A DNA stretch of 64,000 bases from the NCBI GenBank assembly GCA_051530055.1, contig CM121341.1:16182001-16246000 (forward strand). The letters run 5' to 3'. Both the position numbers and the translations under genes were made by a program. This document shows, in pieces, positions 10,181-21,130 of this stretch (positions within the stretch are counted from its first letter, which is position 1; each line of letters begins with the position of its first letter). Source of the DNA: Neoechinorhynchus agilis. Taxonomy: Eukaryota; Acanthocephala. Under the pieces are notes generated by a model that made no database searches, was not told the DNA's origin, and saw only the letters and a program-made list of their open reading frames with translations.

Positions 10181-10890
10181 TAACCCGTATGCGTGGTCGT
10201 CCGGTCTTATTCGAGTTCCTGGATCCTAAAATGTGTTTCTATTTTATGTCACGTGTATGCGAAAATAAAGGGGGTTGCGTTTTCGTATGCTCCTTTTTAT
10301 GAATTGATGCTTTTAATATGATAATGAATTACTATGCGCTTCAAGCAATTGCGAAGGTATACACAAAACAAAACATCCAGAATAATCCAAACGTTCATAA
10401 TCGATAAATCGTATTTATCATCGTAAGGTTCTGTTTAAAATACTGTTCCGCAAGTTTTCTACTTAATTTCACGTGTATGCGAAAATTAAGGCGCCTGCCT
10501 TTTCACATGCTCGTTTTTATGATTTGATGCTTTGCTAGTAATAATGAATTATCGTGCGCTTCAAGGAATTGCGTAGGAATGCACAAAACAAAACATGCAG
10601 AATAACCCAAGCGTTCACAATCGATAAATCGTGTTTATCATCGTAAGTTTCTGTTTAAAATACTGTTCCGCAAGTTTTCTACTCATTTTCACATGTATGC
10701 GAAAATTAAGGCGTCTGCCTTTTCACATGCTGGTTTTTATGATTTGATGCTTTGCTAGTAATAATGAATTATCGTGCGCTTCAAGGAATTGCGTAGGAAT
10801 GCACAAAACAAAACATGCAGAATAACCCAAGCGTTCACAATCGATAAATCGTGTTTATTATCGTAGGATTTAGTTTTAAAAGTGCTCAAT
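10181..10890 (+). repeat. Tandem 220-bp repeats (LINE 5' monomers?)
   Basis: TCGATAAATCGT recurs at 10401, 10621 and 10841, an exact 220-bp period. A more diverged copy precedes them from about 10235. The two central units are nearly identical. The last unit runs without a break into the start of the ORF1 gene of a Jockey/I-like LINE, as promoter monomers do in L1 5' UTRs. Single further copies lie at 13141 and, decayed and inverted, at 4160. Confidence 0.85.
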
Positions 10891-12284
10891 ACTTCATGCG
10901 GTTTTCGACGTTGATGGCAGAGGGTGGCAAACGGCCACCCAATTCTTTAAGGATTACTGTGCCTCCCGACAATCGGAGACAAATCATCGGCGATTCCATT
11001 GATCTTCCGTCAACGGGCGTTGATGAAACAGTGATCTCTGACTCTCCCAATAAATGCGGGGGGTCGGGCCCGACCGAGCAGCGAGATCAAATGATCTCCC
11101 ATTTCCAAACAAAAACATATTCAAATGTCTTCTCAGAACATTATCAAGCCCTTCCTTCCAAAGTATGGCCTTTTGTGGTCACCGTCAAGTCAAACCCTAT
11201 TCTTCCAAAACAAGTCATGTACGATACTCTCATAGCTCCTTGGGCTCACACACTCAATAACGATGGCATAAAGCGAGTGGATAAACTAACTTATTTCGCC
11301 GGCACCATGCGGATTTATGTCAGCAAATATGAATGGATGTCCAATCTTGTCGAATTCGCCAACTCCAACCTTCCTAATAATCTCTACACGGTCTCTGCAA
11401 CCTCGCAAAAGGTCCAATTTCTTGTTCATGGACGCCAACCGGACATGTGCAATGAGGATAGGGATCTTTTCGAATTATCCTTCGGCTGCACAATTAAATA
11501 CTTCATCAAATCAAGAAAATCTGGACTTCCAATATCTATTGCAGCGGTTGAGGGTATGAGACATCAGCGTGAGGACGTCTGCACCAGCAGACCTCGGGCC
11601 TTCAACTGCTTCTCGATCCACTTCACACTGAAATCATTCAGTGAGCAAGGTGATTATGTTTTCCCCCGCTGCAATATATGCCAGCAATGGGGACACTGGT
11701 GCCAAAATTACACAAATCAGACGAATGCCAAATGTTGTCACTGCTCTTGCGTCGAACGCACCTCAGATTGCTGTCCCGATCCACTTAAGAGGCATTGCGC
11801 CAATTGTCAGGGACCGCACGCTGCTTTCTTCAAAGGTTGCCCAGAGTTCAAGAGATACTGGGCGTGGTTCAAAAATAGGGGTAATAATCCCTCTAATTCT
11901 CCGGCCCGCAAGTCATTCTATCCAGGCTCCTCTAGCCCGGCTTCAGCTTCGTCTGCTCAGGTCACATCTTTAGTCAATAACCCAACCTTCACGAATGCGA
12001 ACTCGACTCCTGTCTCTTCCTACAATCAATTGGTAACCATTGAGCTGCTGGAACGTCGTCTCGAAGAGGCTTGTAACAACATGCTCACAATTATGCAATC
12101 TCGTATTACCGAGGCTTTGGTCACCTTCGAAAGGAAAGTCAGTGTAATGCTAACACGTTTATCGGAACTTCCTATAACACTCTCCTCGTTTGTCAAGCAT
12201 CCAAGCTCCTCCGTTCTCAAAAGACCTATATCTATTCAAGACGACGAATTCATATTGCAACGAAAAATGCCCATTCCTTCTTAG
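10851..12284 (+). CDS. LINE ORF1 protein with three zinc knuckles
   Basis: An intact open frame of 477 codons; the best ATG may be the second (MRFSTLMAEGG, about 10896). Residues 80-260 form a globular RRM-like region. Residues 275-345 hold three gag-type knuckles: CNICQQWGHWC, then CCHCS...CCPD, then CANCQGPHAAFFKGCPEFK. The last, CxNCxGxHxAxxxxCPxF, is diagnostic of the ORF1 of Jockey/I/R1-type LINEs. A Ser/Pro/Asn-rich linker and a coiled-coil segment (LLERRLEEACNNMLTIMQSR) follow. It binds the element's RNA as a chaperone and RNP component. It is the best preserved ORF of this element. Confidence 0.85.
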   Translation: MFIIVGFSFKSAQYFMRFSTLMAEGGKRPPNSLRITVPPDNRRQIIGDSIDLPSTGVDETVISDSPNKCGGSGPTEQRDQMISHFQTKTYSNVFSEHYQALPSKVWPFVVTVKSNPILPKQVMYDTLIAPWAHTLNNDGIKRVDKLTYFAGTMRIYVSKYEWMSNLVEFANSNLPNNLYTVSATSQKVQFLVHGRQPDMCNEDRDLFELSFGCTIKYFIKSRKSGLPISIAAVEGMRHQREDVCTSRPRAFNCFSIHFTLKSFSEQGDYVFPRCNICQQWGHWCQNYTNQTNAKCCHCSCVERTSDCCPDPLKRHCANCQGPHAAFFKGCPEFKRYWAWFKNRGNNPSNSPARKSFYPGSSSPASASSAQVTSLVNNPTFTNANSTPVSSYNQLVTIELLERRLEEACNNMLTIMQSRITEALVTFERKVSVMLTRLSELPITLSSFVKHPSSSVLKRPISIQDDEFILQRKMPIPS

Positions 12285-13140
12285 ACCTTATCATTCACAG
12301 AAAATGCTTGAACCTGCTAGTTCAAGTAGAGCGACAACGGTCTCTCTTCCACCTAACGGGCCATGATGTCTTAATATGGTCAATCGGCTCCAACAATACA
12401 CTTAGGAGAGTCCTTCATTTGTCTCCTCTGAACATCGCTCTGTTCAGATCGGTTAATTACTCACTTCTCTCTCATCGCTCTGTTTTAGACAACAATCTAA
12501 ATTACGCCCTCAGTCATATTAACAGTATTATCAATACCACAGCTTATCTGTTTCTCTACCAGCCACAAAGAGTTTTTCCTAGGCCTTATGACAGCAAATC
12601 TTTTCGATTTATTGGGCGTCAATTATATCAAGCCAAAATTCGTAGAGATGCTTTTCTTGTCAAAATGCGCTCTAGACATTATTGGGCTGCCCGACGTCGA
12701 CAACAATTGGCATCCGACCGCGCTGTCCTAAAGTCTTTACAACCATTCTCCTCGATGTGGTGGAATACGGTTTCTAGGAAGAAGTTTATCAGTTGGAGAT
12801 CGAGGCTCACCTCCTGGTTGAAAACATCATCTATGGATCATATACTCTCGTCTATCTTTGATTTTCATGCCTCCTCTTCCTCTAAAAACATCACACCGCC
12901 AGTCATTTTTAGGAGACTAATTCGTAATCGATCTGATTTAAATCAATCTCATATTGCCAAAATTTTTCCCTATATCCAAAATTGTCCTCATCCAACAGCA
13001 CCTCATGGACCAAATGCAACTCTCTGCTTTCTCGGGATTGCGTCCTCCTTATAGCGAGTCTGATGTTGAAGTGCTCCCCTTCTGCCTGGAGAGATATCAA
13101 CATTTCGAGGCGCATATTCTTGGTTAAAAATAGGAGAAAG
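10891..13140 (+). mobile_element. Jockey/I-like LINE, ORF1 plus part of ORF2
   Basis: ORF1 (to 12284) is followed by an open frame at 12308-13054 that reads like the C-terminal end of the AP-endonuclease and the linker before the RT (PLNIALFRSVNYSLLSHRSV, many basic helices). The reverse transcriptase itself is missing: at 13141 the sequence returns to the 220-bp repeat. It is thus a 3'-deleted or internally deleted copy embedded in repeat units. ORF1 is open, so the copy is not very old. Confidence 0.7.
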
Positions 13141-13255
13141 TTAGTTCACAATCGATAAATCGTATTTATTATCCTAAGGTTCTGTTTTAAAAGACTCTTC
13201 CGCAAGTTTTCTACTTAATTTCACGTGTATGCGAAAATTAAGGCGCCTGCGTTTT
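13141..13255 (+). repeat. Partial 220-bp repeat unit
   Basis: Matches the unit at 10612-10720 over about 110 bp (TCACAATCGATAAATCGT..., GCGAAAATTAAGGCGCCTG). It marks the right edge of the LINE body. Confidence 0.85.
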
Positions 13256-13329
13256 CGTTGTCCGATTCCTCGACCTCCATGCGATAGTCATCGTTGTAGT
13301 CCGCTATATCGTTAAGCTTCTTAATTTTC

Positions 13330-13690
13330 GTGTCCCGTGTCTTCCTTTGTGGACCTTTTTGAAGAACACGTTTCTTGGATTTTTTTAGATTTGGGCTCCC
13401 TGAGCAAGAAGGCCAGGAAGCTTGAACATATTGTTAAAGAGCGTGCAAATCTTCCTCTCGAAGGTTGCGGTCGCCTGAGAGAAACGAGCTTGCATGGTAG
13501 CCAGTTGTTTGTTACATGTCTCGTCCAATCGTTTTCATGATAATCAACAGTTACCGCTTGTGATGAGGTTGAGGGCTCATATGAAACCTGTACGGATGCT
13601 AGGGAATGTCCAATCACGACTTTGTTGACAGGATCAACTACCATTAGCCCGCTCGTAAACCCTGCACTGTACGGTGTGTCCTCTTGATTT
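13330..13690 (-). mobile_element. LINE ORF1 C-terminal fragment
   Basis: The minus-strand frame reads KRLDETCNKQLATMQARFSQ then ATATFERKI. This aligns with ERRLEEACNNMLTIMQSR and VTFERKV in the ORF1 at 12040-12140. It is a second, inverted and frame-broken copy of the same LINE family lying just beyond the repeat. Confidence 0.65.
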
Positions 13691-14504
13691 TTACTACGTC
13701 ACTAGCAGGTAGTTTTACGCTGAAACTCGCTTTATTGCCTGCCATTGTATTGGCCACAGAGATATGTGCAAGACCGCAAGAACAAGACGCCTTCGAGGAT
13801 TCGGCTTTTTCTCTATAAATTCGGTGCCTTCAAAATCTATGCGGTTCGCAGATTAGTTATCAAAACGTCGACAGCTTTGTTTATGTTGGTTGACTCTCTT
13901 CGGAATGCTCTGCATTGTTTTATCGATGTATACCTTGTCACATCGCCAACGACGCACAACCAAAGGGAACGAAATACCGCTGAGGGTAGGAAACTCACTT
14001 ATGATTCCCGCCTCCTGGAGGTATCTGAGGATCCGGAGGAATGTATAAACTCATAACCGTATGGTTCGGGGTATAGAGTGATTTAATTACTCTGAGCCAG
14101 ATCCGTGGGCTGTGTGCCCAAGGAAAATTATCAGCCATGGAAAAAGGCCGCACATTGATACTTAATAAAAGTTACCGGCTGGCCAGTCTTCAAAAGCTGT
14201 ATTTTATACACCCCACAACGAGTCGGATCATTGTGAAACCTTCTTGAACGTGTTAGCGAGGGTGATATCTTTCTTATTGTACACTCGAACTCCAACCTCC
14301 ATCCTCATAATCGAATTGATCATTTGATTTGTTGCATCACCAAAACAAATTCAACTCTTTCCCGGACTCTGAGAGCGGTTTTTTGTTTTGTGTTCAGTGA
14401 TTGCTCCTCTTAATACCACAGTCAATAATACACCTAGGATATCCTCTTATTCCCAATTCCCTCGCGATACTATTCCTTTCCTTCCTCCACGCAAATTTGG
14501 TGGA
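13691..14504. other. No gene seen; one short repeat
   Basis: Weak coding-like fragments only. The piece 14085-14152 is a dispersed repeat listed separately. The stretch 14280-14500 is C/T-rich and could be LINE-derived, but I cannot place it. Confidence 0.4.
14085..14152 (+). repeat. Dispersed repeat ending in AAATTATCAGCC
   Basis: Shares GTGGGCTGTGTGCCCAA...AAATTATCAG with the inverted copy at 53140-53205, and the end GGAAAATTATCAGCC with the fold-back element at 21547-21630. Confidence 0.65.
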
Positions 14505-14900
14505 TTATACTAGAAAGGCTCTTCGGAAATACGAAGTTACCGCGGAGATCTTGTGCCTCGTTGGTTGATGACTGGACCAGTGCGGTGGTCCCCAAGGCAC
14601 GTTGGGCTCGCGAAATAAAGCAGTGCTTACGCTACCTTGTGTTGACCGTTTAATCAGGACGTCCAGGAACGGCATCTTTCCTTTGTAATTCTCGTTATTA
14701 ACGGTCCATTGTATGTGCGGATCTTGGCTGTTTAATGCGGCCTTAAATGATTTGTAGCTGTGGTTTGATTCAATCATAATGAGTACATCATCCACATACC
14801 GCCACTAGTGATTAACATTCTTATGATGTGCCAAGAAAGTGGACTACCACTCCCGCATGTAGATGTCAGCTGAGGTCGGAGCTAATGGTGATTTTCGAAT
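14505..14900 (-). mobile_element. Penelope-like element, RT fragment
   Basis: Minus-strand blocks in order: FVIRKSPLAPTSADIYMREW, WRYVDDVLIMIE (catalytic YVDD), a spacer ending DPHIQWTV, MPFLDVLI, then the PHWSSHQPTRHKISAV connector. These are the palm and thumb blocks of a PLE reverse transcriptase. It is a lineage different from the young copy at 19.4 kb, damaged, and without its endonuclease. Confidence 0.8.
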
Positions 14901-16369
14901 TACAAAATGTACTATCGAGATAAAATCTTTCAGGATGATAGAGTTGTAGTTATGGTAGATAAATTAATAAGGCAATGACTGATGAAGCTAGGCATCCTCG
15001 CGAAATATTTCAAATCAATAAAATGTGTTTTAACCGGAGAATTATGATCACCAGAACTACGACAAAATGTATAAATGTTGGGAATGATTCTGTCATCCGG
15101 AGATTGAGTTTTAGTTTTTGATAAGTACGAATATCGAGCATTGTAGTTCAACATTGAATCTGTTCGCGGTTCTTCGTTCAAATTTCGTAAACTTTTTCAT
15201 TGCAAGACGGCTGACCTTAGAGAAACAACGTATTAGCAAAGTAAAGTGTTGGCCAAACCGATAAAAATAATCATTGCTTATAAGCTTAGAAGCATTTGAA
15301 AGTGGATGTTATCATGCGTTCAGTGTGTGGTTTTTGATGTTTTAAAACAACAATGCCCAAACAACTGCCCGCGGAGCTGTTTCATTTAGGCCGCTCTTAT
15401 TCTGATCTCCAAAACAACAAATTAATGTTACAAAATTAAATTTACTTTTAAGGGGTCCACCCATGTGCCGTCTTTCACTAAGCACCTCGAATGCAGACGC
15501 CGCCGTTCCGGGACTTCACATTAATAAAAGCATCAAATTCTGAATGCAAAATCTTGGTTTATCATTTCTTGGATTTTCGGCGTCATAAAAGGACGATTTT
15601 GATTTCCAAATATTTGCGTCAAAAATTTCTATGTTTTAGTACCCGTGAGATTAATCTAAATGTCCAGAACGGTCCCCATACAAGAAAATGTCGACCACCG
15701 CTATTCTAAGAAATTCATTCATGCTTTTACGTCAACTATGACCGTATTTTCTGTTAAGACAATTTAATGTCATTAAATTCATTCTCTCTAATTAAACGTA
15801 GCGACGACCTCAGAATATAAAAATATATAATCGCTTCTGAAGAATAACCGAAAATATCATTAGAAACAAACGGATTTATTTCTTAGGTAACGCTATCTGA
15901 AAAAATAAAGAAGGACGTGCCAATGATAACTGAGGCAAGTTGAAGCCCTGTTTCTCAAAAATATTTATACTGGAAACGCAGATAGATTTTTCATTAAACT
16001 TATTAACGCGATTGTCTCCTTGTTATGAGACAAAAACAAGTGAACTTCTTACTCGGCAATAAGCACTGTCCCACTAAAGTTATAATCAACTGCGAGTTTG
16101 AGGAGAAGCATTAAAACGCCAAGGGGTTCAAAACTAAGCCACAGGAAGGCTTTTGAATATCAATTTTATGTACAGTTCACATTTCACATCTAAAAGATAA
16201 ATAAATGGTACGATATTTTTACTGCTTAACTGAAAACTTTTCAGCGTTATTCGACTTGTGCCTAAATATGAATTTTATTTTCTAATAAGATTAAATCATG
16301 ATATTCGATTGAGCGTAAGGCCGATCTAAAAAATTAGCATCCTTTCCTCACTTGCATATCAGCTGTTAA
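14901..16369. other. Long AT-rich spacer, no gene recognised
   Basis: Several open frames shorter than 85 codons exist on both strands (for example 14930-15181 minus and 15491-15709 plus) but none shows a known motif. The first of these may be a decayed N-terminal piece of the PLE. Nothing else is supported. Confidence 0.4.
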
Positions 16370-16474
16370 ATGCTTTGCGTTACAAATCCATCAATCGCAC
16401 ATCAACATCTCCTCATTACCCACAAACGAAAAGACACAACTCGCATTTCTTCGTGCTCCCGTGTTCAGAAAATG

Positions 16475-16555
16475 GCATCAAAATGCTCGCAGCTCCAGAC
16501 GAACAAAAATACGAAAAATGGATACTTTCCTCTGTGTGGAAGCGGGGTAACTTGG
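16475..16555 (+). pseudogene. Possible relic of an actin C-terminal segment
   Basis: One frame reads IKMLAAPDEQKYEKWILSS. The real actin downstream has [18 protein letters not shown] at the matching place (about 17650-17710). The shared pattern IK..A.P.(D/E)..KY..WI..S suggests a decayed tandem actin copy just upstream of the promoter. The match is short and could be chance. Confidence 0.3.
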
Positions 16556-16559
16556 ATTT

Positions 16560-16569
16560 CCTTATAAGG
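16560..16569. promoter_or_regulatory. CArG box (serum response element)
   Basis: CCTTATAAGG, a perfect CC(A/T)6GG site, 104 bp upstream of the actin ATG and 47 bp upstream of the TATA box. SRF-bound CArG boxes are the standard control element of animal actin genes. It is palindromic, so strand is not meaningful. Confidence 0.75.
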
Positions 16570-16615
16570 AAAACTCTTCTTCATAAGATTGGCAGGCAAT
16601 TATGCACAAAAGCCA

Positions 16616-16623
16616 TATAAAAG
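16616..16623 (+). promoter_or_regulatory. TATA box of the actin gene
   Basis: TATAAAAG, 50 bp before the actin ATG. It would place the transcription start near 16645 with a 5' UTR of about 25-30 bases. Confidence 0.65.
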
Positions 16624-16672
16624 CAAGCATATTCCCAATCCACATCATAGCGTTATTACTTGACACAATTAA

Positions 16673-17803
16673 ATGGCAGAGGACGAGGTCGCAGCAGTCG
16701 TGATCGATAATGGATCGGGTATGTGCAAGGCCGGATTCGCCGGGGACGATGCTCCTCGTGTCGTATTTCCGTCGATCGTTGGACGGCCCAAATACCAGGC
16801 AGTGATGGTCGGAATGGGACAAAAGGACTCTTATGTTGGAGATGAAGCTCAGAGCAAGAGAGGAATATTGACTCTAAAGTATCCAGTTGAGCATGGCATC
16901 ATTACAAACTGGGATGATATGGAGAAAGTGTGGCATCATACGTTTTACAATGAACTCCGAGTTGCTCCAGAAGAGCATCCTACTCTTCAGACCGAGTCTC
17001 CGTTGAACCCAAAAGTGAACAGAGAAAAGATGACTCAAATCATGTTCGAAACTTTCAATTCACCAGCCATGTACGTGGCCATTCAGGCCGTCCTTTCTTT
17101 ATACGCCTCAGGGCGAACAACCGGAGTTGTTCTAGACTCTGGGGACGGTGTAACTCATACAGTTCCTATCTACGAAGGATACGCCCTTCCCCATGCCATT
17201 CTCCGTCTGGACGTCGCTGGACGGGAATTGACCGAGTACATGATGAAAATCATGATGGAACACGGTTATGCCTTTGTCTCATCGGCAGAACGGGAAATCG
17301 TGAGAGATATCAAGGAGAAACTGTGTTATGTGGCGCTGGACTTTGAGCAAGAATTGGCTATTGCCGCAAGTTCATCCTCGATTGAAAAGAGTTACGAGCT
17401 TCCTGATGGTCAAGTGATCAGCATTGGAAACGAGAGATTCCGCTGCCCTGAAGCATTGTTCCAACCCTCGTTTGTAGGAATGGAAATCCTTGGAGTTCAT
17501 GAAACCACTTTTAACTCAATAATGCGCTGTGATATTGATATCCGCAAAGATCTTTATGCTAATACCGTCCTTTCGGGAGGGAGTAGCATGTACCCGGGTA
17601 TTGCTGATCGAATGCAAAAGGAAATGACTGCTCTTGCGCCAAGCACAATCAAAATTAAGATCATCGCCCCACCTGAACGTAAATACTCTGTATGGATCGG
17701 TGGATCTATTCTCGCATCATTATCAACGTTCCAATCAATGTGGATTTCAAAGGAGGAATACGACGAAAGCGGACCTTCGATTGTCCACAGAAAGTGTTTC
17801 TAA
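16673..17803 (+). CDS. Actin, divergent intronless paralogue
   Basis: A complete, uninterrupted actin of 376 codons: N-terminal [18 protein letters not shown], the nucleotide-binding DSGDGVTH, the [10 protein letters not shown] loop and the C-terminal IVHRKCF are all present. Identity to standard cytoplasmic actin is about 88-90% by eye, low for an animal actin. Changes cluster on filament-contact surfaces: in the D-loop RHQG became KYQA (His40 to Tyr), and in subdomain 4 the LTERGYSFTTT stretch became [17 protein letters not shown] became SSMYPG. There is no intron, unlike most host genes here, which may mean origin by retroposition, but the CArG and TATA boxes show a working promoter. It is probably a tissue- or sex-specific actin (inference). 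Confidence 0.95.
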   Translation: MAEDEVAAVVIDNGSGMCKAGFAGDDAPRVVFPSIVGRPKYQAVMVGMGQKDSYVGDEAQSKRGILTLKYPVEHGIITNWDDMEKVWHHTFYNELRVAPEEHPTLQTESPLNPKVNREKMTQIMFETFNSPAMYVAIQAVLSLYASGRTTGVVLDSGDGVTHTVPIYEGYALPHAILRLDVAGRELTEYMMKIMMEHGYAFVSSAEREIVRDIKEKLCYVALDFEQELAIAASSSSIEKSYELPDGQVISIGNERFRCPEALFQPSFVGMEILGVHETTFNSIMRCDIDIRKDLYANTVLSGGSSMYPGIADRMQKEMTALAPSTIKIKIIAPPERKYSVWIGGSILASLSTFQSMWISKEEYDESGPSIVHRKCF

Positions 17804-18795
17804 ACATCCGTATTCGCGAAGCGAGATTAGCGTTCAAGGAAATAAATTCTAATTATTTGTTTTTGAAGGCAATTTTGTGAAACGCGATTTGAAATCGTTT
17901 AAAATACACTTTTGTGCAAATAATTTTTACATGCGGCAGAAATTATTCATTTTTAGGCAGTGATATATGCCAATTATTATTTACAATATAAAGGATAAAT
18001 TGATTAAGTATTTGGAGTAATATGTTGTTGAATGTCAAAAAACCAAATGTTAATGACTTATATTTAGCCTAAAGCAGCTATGGTGCTCAACGAAAGGGAC
18101 GAGTTGGCCTCCTCAATAACCTTATTCTAACAACCTTCGTAGATCGCATGCTTTCAGGAACCTGAAAAAAGGGGTAAAACTCCGAAATATTGGTAAAAAA
18201 TAAATTTGTTTTCAAAAAATTAGCTTGCTTAAATGAGGATAGTCGAAAAAAGAAGCTTAAATTATAAAGTAATTAATGCACCATTTAACAATCTGTTAAA
18301 ATAACTTCGTACTGATTAGTGCTTGATATTTTTTAGATGCAAAATTTGTCTTAAATGCTATCGTAAAATTTATTTATAAAGTGAACTGCTGAAAACGCAT
18401 TCGGAGATTGTTCTTTGATCGAATCAAAAGCTAATACGCTGCTTACAAACAAATAGATTTAAGTCAATCTCAAAGTTAAGATGATCCCAAAAATTGCTGA
18501 AACCGTCCGATTTACAATTCTTTTATTTCTCGAACATATTCTAAAATATGCTTGGACTATTGTGTCTGAAAGTACGTTTCAAGAATCTCTGAATTGTTAA
18601 ACAATGATGTTTCGTCTTGCGAAAATTCTCGTTCGAATTACAGAAGCGAATAAGAGTTGATAATAGATCTTGAAAAGATTACGATTAGATGCAAATTAAA
18701 ACGAGCCTTGATCGTATTAAAGATTGTTTCAAATTTCTTAGCTCGATAGATTTAAGAATTTATCAGACTAGAATATGTCTGTCCCTATAAAATAT
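17804..18795. other. AT-rich spacer, no gene seen
   Basis: It begins with the actin 3' region and stays AT-rich with no open frame of note up to the inverted terminal sequence of the Penelope element. Confidence 0.5.
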
Positions 18796-20862
18796 GATAA
18801 AATATAGTGAAGAAAATAGGAACTGAGAAATTCAATTTTATTGTGAATTTTCGGCCTTAGCGTAGGCCTTCTTCAGACTATCTAAAATGTATCAGTCGCA
18901 AATCCTATGTCCTTTTGGAACGATATCTGGCGGAACGCGTAGGTGGAGTGTGTAATCGCCCTTGTTGTGCATTGAAGTTCCATATATTAACGAGAATTGG
19001 AACTGTAATATTGAAACCTTGGTCAAACGACTCGATGGGAAGAAGGAGTGTGTTCTATATTGCAAGAAGGGACAGACAATGTACAGCGTGTCGCAAACTA
19101 AAAGAACAGTTGAGGGTGCAACAGAGTGTGTTTATAAAATCCCCTGCACGAATTGTGATCAATCGTATGTAGGACAGACGAACAATCTCAAGAGGCGTTT
19201 AGTTGAACATAGGAGGGCTGTCTCCAAACAAATGGATACGAAGTCCGCGATTGTACATCATACGATTGAGAGTGATACGAGTCCGTATTTAGCTGCTCTT
19301 TCAACTTCGGGTGCTTCTGGTCCATTTGCAGTCACCATTGAAAGTGAGACCTATCGTAGCTGCACATTAATCCTATAATTACAAATTATCGCAACTGACC
19401 GCAGGGTTTCCTAAAACATGCCTACCGGAGTCAAACAACGTGGTCATATCAGGAGTAGATTTTATCAATCGGCTAAACAGGAAGTCAATTTATGATTCGT
19501 GCATTATGATCTCAGCGGATGTAGTAACCCTCTTCACAAGAATACCAGTGGAAGATGCCATTGAACTTGCTATCCCACTACTAATGGAGAGTAGCAGTCA
19601 ATGGAATCTGTCAGCTGCCAACTGGCGCAAGTTACTTCTCTTTTGTACGAAATTCTCTAATTTCGAATTTGAAGGACAGAACTTCGATCAGGTTGATGGC
19701 CTAGCAATGGGAAGTCCACTTTCTCCGGTCCTAGCTGAGCTGTATATGAGACACTGGGAAGACTCTAATCTATCTAAACTGACAGGGATACAATTTTGGT
19801 GTCGTTATGTGGATGACACCTTTATCATATTAGACCAAAACGAATGCACCGTTACTCGACTACAACAGGAGCTAAATGAAAGAGATCCCAACATACAATG
19901 GACATGTGAAAGGGAGGATTGTGGAGTTTTACCATTTTTGGATGTGAAAGTTAGTAGGAACCAGGATTGTACATTCTCAACTTCGGTCTACATCAAACAT
20001 GGTGTGTCATCTCAAATAGTACCTTGGGTTTCAGCTCAGCCGCGTAAATATAAGATATCGAGAGTTCGATCACTGGTTAACCGAGCATACAGATATTGCT
20101 CGAATGCGTATTACCTAAATGATGAACTAGATCGATTATGGAATGTGTTCAAAAAAGCAGGCTATCCAAGAAAACTATTATTATGGACATGGGAAAATGT
20201 CCAGCAAACTATCCGACGGCCACCCACAAAAGATCGGGATATCGTTCCTTCAACGAATGCAGACACCCGATATATTGAAGTTCCATATATTAACGAGAAT
20301 TGGAACTGTAATATTGAAACCTTGGTCAAACGACTCGATGGGAAGAAGGAGTGTGTTCTATATTGCAAGAAGGGACAGACAATGTACAGCGTGTCGCAAC
20401 CTAAAAGAACAGTTGAGGGTGCAACAGAGTGTGTTTATAAAATCCTCTGCAGGGATTGTGATCAATCGTATGTAGGACAGACGAACAATCTCAAGAGGCG
20501 TCTAGTTGAACACCGGAGGGCTGTCTCCAAACAAATGGATACGAAGTCCGCGATTGTACATCATACGATTGAGAGTGGACACCAAATCGATTTTGGAGCA
20601 ACTGAGGTTCTCGCAGAGTGTAGAAACCGACGGGATAGAACGACGATGGAGGCGATGTTTATCCAAACAGTGCGTACATTTACGCACAACAAGGGCGATT
20701 ACACACTCCACCTACGCGTTCCGCCAGATATCGTTCCAAAAGGACATAGGATTTGCGACTGATACATTTTAGATAGTCTGAAGGCCTACGCTAAGGCCGA
20801 AAATTCGCAATAAAATTGAATTTCTCAGTTTCTATTTTCTTCACTATATTTTATCAGCGATG
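18796..20862 (+). mobile_element. Penelope-like element, young copy
   Basis: Three-part structure. (1) 18796-18965 is an inverted copy of the element's own 3' end (20692-20862), nearly identical over about 165 bp. (2) 18966-19282 is a direct, truncated copy of the endonuclease region (20272-20585). (3) From 19283 the main copy starts inside the RT gene and runs through RT, GIY-YIG endonuclease and 3' end. This inverted end plus partial tandem copy is the known pseudo-LTR layout of Penelope-like elements. The near identity of the duplicated parts indicates recent insertion. The N-terminal part of the RT is missing, so the copy is not autonomous. Confidence 0.9.
19378..20762 (+). CDS. Penelope RT with GIY-YIG endonuclease
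   Basis: About 460 codons open to the stop at 20760-20762. Reverse transcriptase blocks: LTAGFP...SGVDFINRL, SADVVTLFTRIPVEDAIE (block A, catalytic Asp), DQVDGLAMGSPLSPVLAELY, WCRYVDDTFIILD (YVDD), LPFLDVKVSR, then RKYKISRVRSLVNRAYRYC. The C-terminal domain is the PLE endonuclease: ECVYKILCRDCDQSYVGQT is the GIY-YIG strand pair, then an Arg helix (NNLKRRLVEHRRAV), a His (AIVHHTIESGH) and the catalytic Glu (TTMEAMFIQ). Endonuclease-positive PLEs insert by target-primed reverse transcription. The RT fingers upstream of block 2 are absent or eroded (19310-19378). Confidence 0.9.
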
Positions 20863-21130
20863 TTAAATATATATTCGATACCTATAAAATATGTATTTAA
20901 ATAATCGTTCAGTGCCTTGGATATAAGGAGCATAAAAAGCGGAAAAGGATTTAGGAAGATAAAAAATATAAATTATACCTTTTTGATAAAGATTGCAAAT
21001 TGTAAAGAAAGGTGACGCCAAATAGAGAATGACTCAAACGCTCAATTGCCCAAATTGAATTCGTCGAACAGCATCACTATCAAAAAATTTAAGAATTCAT
21101 TGAATTAACACGGTTTGGCTTAAGAATCTC

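Noticed and set aside
13560-13690. A minus-strand reading MVVDPVNKVVIGHS that resembles the start of ADAT3-type deaminases
   Set aside because: The neighbouring frame matches the C-terminal region of the LINE ORF1 at 12040-12140 (FERK block), and no HAE or PCxxC deaminase motif follows. It is a LINE relic.
18915-19378. Separate short genes in the 5' part of the Penelope element
   Set aside because: They are the direct partial copy of the endonuclease region (compare 20272-20585) and the eroded start of the RT, not independent genes.
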